Under the pieces are notes generated by a model. The model did no database searches, was not told the DNA's origin, and was given only the letters and a program-made list of their open reading frames with translations. 64,000 bases of DNA from DASYKT01 sp035995185. Lineage in GTDB: Bacteria > Acidobacteriota > Blastocatellia > Pyrinomonadales > Pyrinomonadaceae. The translations under genes were made by a program, and so were the position numbers. The DNA lies in the NCBI GenBank assembly GCA_035995185.1, contig DASYKT010000022.1, positions 160,219-224,218 of the forward strand, in the 5' to 3' direction. Positions 62,019 to 64,000 of the stretch are shown one piece after another (position 1 is the stretch's first letter; each line of letters starts with the position of its first letter).

Positions 62019-62423
62019 CTAATTGTTACTTATCAACTTACCGCCCAAAATCGCCATCGGAAGCAGGATCGCTGTAAAAATAACGTGATACCAAATAGGG
62101 ACATACGGCCAGGACATATATGCCTTAAGCATTCCAAGGGCCAACAGCAGAAAGCCGAGTACCAGCGGCGCGCGCGTATTTTCACCGGCGATCAGCGCGG
62201 CCAGAGCCCCGGACATCACCGAGACTATCGAACCCATGACAATATGCGTGAGAAGCATGGTCGTATCCGCTGTGAACTGACCGCCATTTTTAATGGCCTC
62301 TTCGAACGCCTGTTGATGAACGCCGAATGCCGGCCAAATGGCCGAAATGATCTTCTCGACGCCGACCCACACTATCAACCAGGCAAAAAATCCGCCAATA
62401 ACGCCCAAAACGATTCGTACCAT
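62019..62423 (-). CDS. Small membrane protein, four TM segments
   Basis: A 134-aa membrane protein. Hydrophobic stretches: IVLGVIGGFFAWLIVWVGV, TMLLTHIVMGSIVSVMSGALAALIAG, LVLGFLLLALGMLKAYMSW and WYHVIFTAILLPMAILGGKLI. AGGAGAG precedes the ATG. I do not recognise the family. Between the AraC regulator gene (upstream) and a DHFR-like gene; the three may be co-transcribed. Confidence 0.75.
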   Translation of the reverse strand: MVRIVLGVIGGFFAWLIVWVGVEKIISAIWPAFGVHQQAFEEAIKNGGQFTADTTMLLTHIVMGSIVSVMSGALAALIAGENTRAPLVLGFLLLALGMLKAYMSWPYVPIWYHVIFTAILLPMAILGGKLISNN

Positions 62424-62443
62424 AGATCTCTCCTATTTTGTTT

Positions 62444-63346
62444 CTATAGAGGTATTACCGGCACCGCGCAGTCTATGTCGTATTCTTCCCAACCCATTTC
62501 GGCCGGTTGTCGCCGGTATATTTCCATACCCGGAAGATTTGCGGGTTGATAACGGCTGCGCGGCAGCCAATAGCGAAAAAGATACTGAATAACCTTGTTC
62601 GCATGACCGAGGTCGCCAACACACGGAAGCGCCGCTACACGGCAAGCCGGAAAATCCGTGACGTTCACGTCGCTATCACCTTTCCAATCCGTCGGCACTT
62701 TTACGCACCAGTCGAAACGACACAATTTGAGTGGAGTGACATCAGGGTTATCCTGCGACATGCCGTAGAGTGAAATATCGTCAAGACTGCCGCCCCGCTG
62801 TCGATACCATTCGATCAAGCGATAATAAGCATCCTTTATCCGGACAAACGAACTGTAGGAATCGTACACCCGTATATACGCCAATCTCTGTTTCGGCAGG
62901 GAGCGGATCTTCACCTCAAATCCGTAGCTCTCCAGATCTTCTAAAGAATACCTGGGAAATTCATCACTGAATTGACCATTCTTGCTATTTTCCAAAGGGC
63001 TTTGTCTATCCCACTGCCGGGCGCTTATACCAAAGTGCTTTTTGAACGCGCGCGAGAAAACCGGGACGGAACTAAACCCGACCTCAAAGGCGGCGGCAGT
63101 GATGGAAAGTTTCGGAACCGTTCGAAGCAGATTTGCCGCGCGCTGCAGCCGAATACGTACCACCATATCGCCCACGGTTTCGTCCGTGATCGATTTGAAA
63201 ACCCGGTGAAAATGAAATTTCGAAAAGCACCCCACCCGGGAGAGCGTGTTTAACGACAGGTCGCCATCCAGATTTTGACGAACGTAGTTTATAACGGTGT
63301 TGATACGTCGGGTATATATATTATATTGTGCAGTGTTCGATGTCAT
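62444..63346 (-). CDS. AraC-type regulator with GyrI-like effector domain
   Basis: A 300-aa transcription regulator. The N-terminal 100 residues hold two AraC helix-turn-helix motifs (LNTLSRVGCFSKFHFHRVFKS; TAAAFEVGFSSVPVFSRAFKKHFGISARQW). From about 140 on is a GyrI-like small-molecule-binding domain (EVKIRSLPKQRLAYIRVYDSY ... RFDWCVKVPTDWKGD ... FPACRVAALPCVGDLGHANKVIQYLFRYWLPRSRYQPANLPGMEIYRR). This pattern (HTH first, GyrI second) is as in Rob/SoxS-like drug-responsive regulators. It probably controls the downstream membrane-protein and DHFR-like genes. Effector unknown. Confidence 0.9.
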   Translation of the reverse strand: MTSNTAQYNIYTRRINTVINYVRQNLDGDLSLNTLSRVGCFSKFHFHRVFKSITDETVGDMVVRIRLQRAANLLRTVPKLSITAAAFEVGFSSVPVFSRAFKKHFGISARQWDRQSPLENSKNGQFSDEFPRYSLEDLESYGFEVKIRSLPKQRLAYIRVYDSYSSFVRIKDAYYRLIEWYRQRGGSLDDISLYGMSQDNPDVTPLKLCRFDWCVKVPTDWKGDSDVNVTDFPACRVAALPCVGDLGHANKVIQYLFRYWLPRSRYQPANLPGMEIYRRQPAEMGWEEYDIDCAVPVIPL

Positions 63347-63597
63347 TAGAACTTGATCGACGTGATCCTGGCTCGTTCGCGGTTGATCCGCAAGAACGAG
63401 TTCACCAAGGGCGCAAACTAACGATCTGAATAAGCCTCAACGCGCGCGCGGGACAACTAAATTCCTTCCCGACTTCCCTTTATCTGCTTTGAAGACATTG
63501 TCCTTTGTAATCGGCATGCAATGCAACCCGAAACGCCGCAACCCACATGTGAGACTCCGACAATGCGAATTCCCTGGAGGTGAATTTGGGATGAAAC
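63347..63597. other. Gap upstream of the AraC-GyrI regulator
   Basis: About 250 bases with no convincing gene. It should contain the regulator's promoter. It ends at the terminator that belongs to the tRNA-like sequence at 63642. Confidence 0.3.
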
Positions 63598-63621
63598 GTA
63601 AAAAAGGCATCTTGCGATGCC
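63598..63621 (-). terminator. Rho-independent terminator downstream of the tRNA-like sequence
   Basis: Minus strand: GGCATC / GATGCC stem, 4-base loop GCAA, then T6. It is 21 bases after the CCA end of the minus-strand tRNA-like sequence. Confidence 0.75.
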
Positions 63622-63641
63622 TCTAAATCCGTTGAATCTAT

Positions 63642-63718
63642 TGGTGCCCACTAGAAAACTTGAACTTCTGACTCCACGCGTGTGAAACAAGGGCTCTAAC
63701 GCTCGGTGACATCGGTGG
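63642..63718 (-). tRNA. Degenerate tRNA-like sequence, Val(CAC)-like
   Basis: Minus strand. The 3' half is intact: T arm AGAAG-TTCAAGT-TTTCT (stem pairs, last one G-U), acceptor 3' strand AGTGGGC, discriminator A, encoded CCA. A TTCACAC loop gives anticodon CAC. The anticodon stem (CTTGT / GCGTG) has G-U pairs and one T-T mismatch; the 5' acceptor that would match (GCCCACT) is missing, GCCACCG standing in its place. The 5' boundary is therefore a guess. It may be a decaying tRNA gene or the remnant of one that was cut. A terminator follows. Confidence 0.45.
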
Positions 63719-63780
63719 CGGCTTTCTCAAATGAACTGCAAAACCTTTATTCATCGGTTTGATTCCGATCGCCGCCTCCA
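63714..63780 (+). tRNA. Degenerate tRNA-like sequence, Cys(GCA)-like
   Basis: Plus strand. The 3' half is a near-textbook tRNA-Cys: loop CTGCAAA (anticodon GCA), ACCTTTATTC, T arm ATCGG-TTTGATT-CCGAT, acceptor 3' strand CGCCGCC, discriminator T, CCA. The 5' acceptor GGTGGCG (63714-63720) pairs with it (one G-U). But only about 15 bases stand between the acceptor and the anticodon loop, where some 24 are needed, so the D arm and 5' anticodon stem are shortened by about 9 bases. The T loop has T for the usual C56. Likely a pseudogene; function cannot be assumed. Confidence 0.5.
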
Positions 63781-63789
63781 ATAACCTTC

Positions 63790-64000
63790 TCAAAGCGCGC
63801 GCGCTTCACGTATTATCTCGATAAACTGTTTTGCTCGTTCCGTGATGACATGAGCTTCACCCGCGCGGATAGCTTTTACATCGACCAGATCGGTTCCGAC
63901 ACCAAGAGCGCTGGCCCCGGCCTTGATAAAATCGGCAGCGGTTTTTAACGAAACTCCGCCGGTCGGGATGAATTTGATCTGGGGCAGCGGCCCTTTGAGA
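63790..64000 (-). CDS. KDPG/KHG aldolase family, C-terminal part
   Basis: Incomplete gene, running off the right edge; the stop codon (TGA) is at 63790-63792 and the 70 visible residues are the C-terminus. LPQIKFIPTGGVSLKTAADFIKAGASALGVGTDLVD is the hallmark of 2-keto-3-deoxy-6-phosphogluconate/4-hydroxy-2-oxoglutarate aldolases: the phosphate loop with TGGV and the G-V-G of the barrel. It cleaves KDPG to pyruvate and glyceraldehyde-3-phosphate in the Entner-Doudoroff route. The end, ITERAKQFIEIIREARAL, fits the family's last helix. The catalytic Lys lies outside the window. Confidence 0.85.
   Translation of the reverse strand, partial: LKGPLPQIKFIPTGGVSLKTAADFIKAGASALGVGTDLVDVKAIRAGEAHVITERAKQFIEIIREARAL

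Noticed and set aside
63457..63690. 77-codon minus-strand frame
   Set aside because: Runs through the tRNA-like sequence and its terminator; composition is not protein-like.
63598..63780. Prophage or island boundary at the tRNA-like sequences
   Set aside because: No integrase or phage gene is next to it in this window, so only a scar can be suggested, not an island.
63640..63780. tmRNA 3' end (CCGCCTCCA)
   Set aside because: The anticodon loop CTGCAAA and flanks fit tRNA-Cys much better, and no tag-coding frame is upstream.

Overview
The window looks like chromosomal DNA of an Acidobacteriota bacterium, probably class Blastocatellia (Pyrinomonas-like). This is an inference from content: a VWFA-related Acidobacterial-domain protein (7545-8801), a Ser/Thr kinase fused to TPRs, a DUF5916 barrel protein, a DUF4097 protein, a TonB receptor with an N-terminal carboxypeptidase-regulatory-like domain, and many exported proteases. 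No rRNA or other phylogenetic marker is present. Base composition is near 50% GC, with clearly AT-richer islands at the HAD gene (53776-54351) and at 60845-61306.

Layout. 1-10345: signalling and envelope genes (Ser/Thr kinase, mscL, an MSOX-like oxidase divergent from a flavin reductase, three exported proteins, and a Schlafen/AlbA-type ATPase). 11053-17783: housekeeping (folK-panB-panC, a thioredoxin-fold protein without cysteines, maf, a dciA-like gene, gatC, a lipoprotein, gatA). 17897-29509: a GGDEF-EAL protein, a subtilase with a hexapeptide-repeat tail, a prolyl oligopeptidase and a 1229-aa secreted protein. 29584-36684: DUF1810, citrate synthase, SAM hydroxide adenosyltransferase, a glycine-zipper protein and an M16 peptidase pair (one catalytic, one not). 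37078-44685: outer-membrane and surface proteins, an orphan MoxR ATPase, a small secreted protein, pdxH. 44807-48907: a three-gene operon (lipoprotein, ferritin-like protein, VioB-N-like protein) that resembles a split VioB imine-dimer synthase; I rate it the most interesting locus. 49208-52722: a TVP38-type membrane protein and a TonB receptor. 53259-63346: an accessory cluster, nearly all on the minus strand, of small enzymes (VOC, HAD, three DHFR/RibD-C-like, amidohydrolase, SnoaL-like, alpha/beta hydrolase, DUF1801, two SRPBCC, ArsR, AraC-GyrI), carrying gene fragments left by duplication or recombination. 63598-63780: two degenerate tRNA-like sequences head to head. 63790-64000: the end of a KDPG-aldolase-like gene.

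Two signals cut across the genes. First, the gaps hold many palindromic repeats of several families (REP-like GGAGCGC hairpins, 65-bp CCACTAAT hairpins, 85-bp ATAGAT hairpins, TTTAGC palindromes, a 137-bp element with 27-bp arms). In the GGAGCGC family the arm sequence changes between copies while self-complementarity is kept. Second, three -24/-12 (sigma-54) promoter matches with exact GG-N10-GC spacing precede three genes for exported proteins: the thioredoxin-like protein, the repeat-tailed subtilase and a 79-aa secreted protein.

All calls come from reading the sequence and from knowledge of the families; no database search was run.
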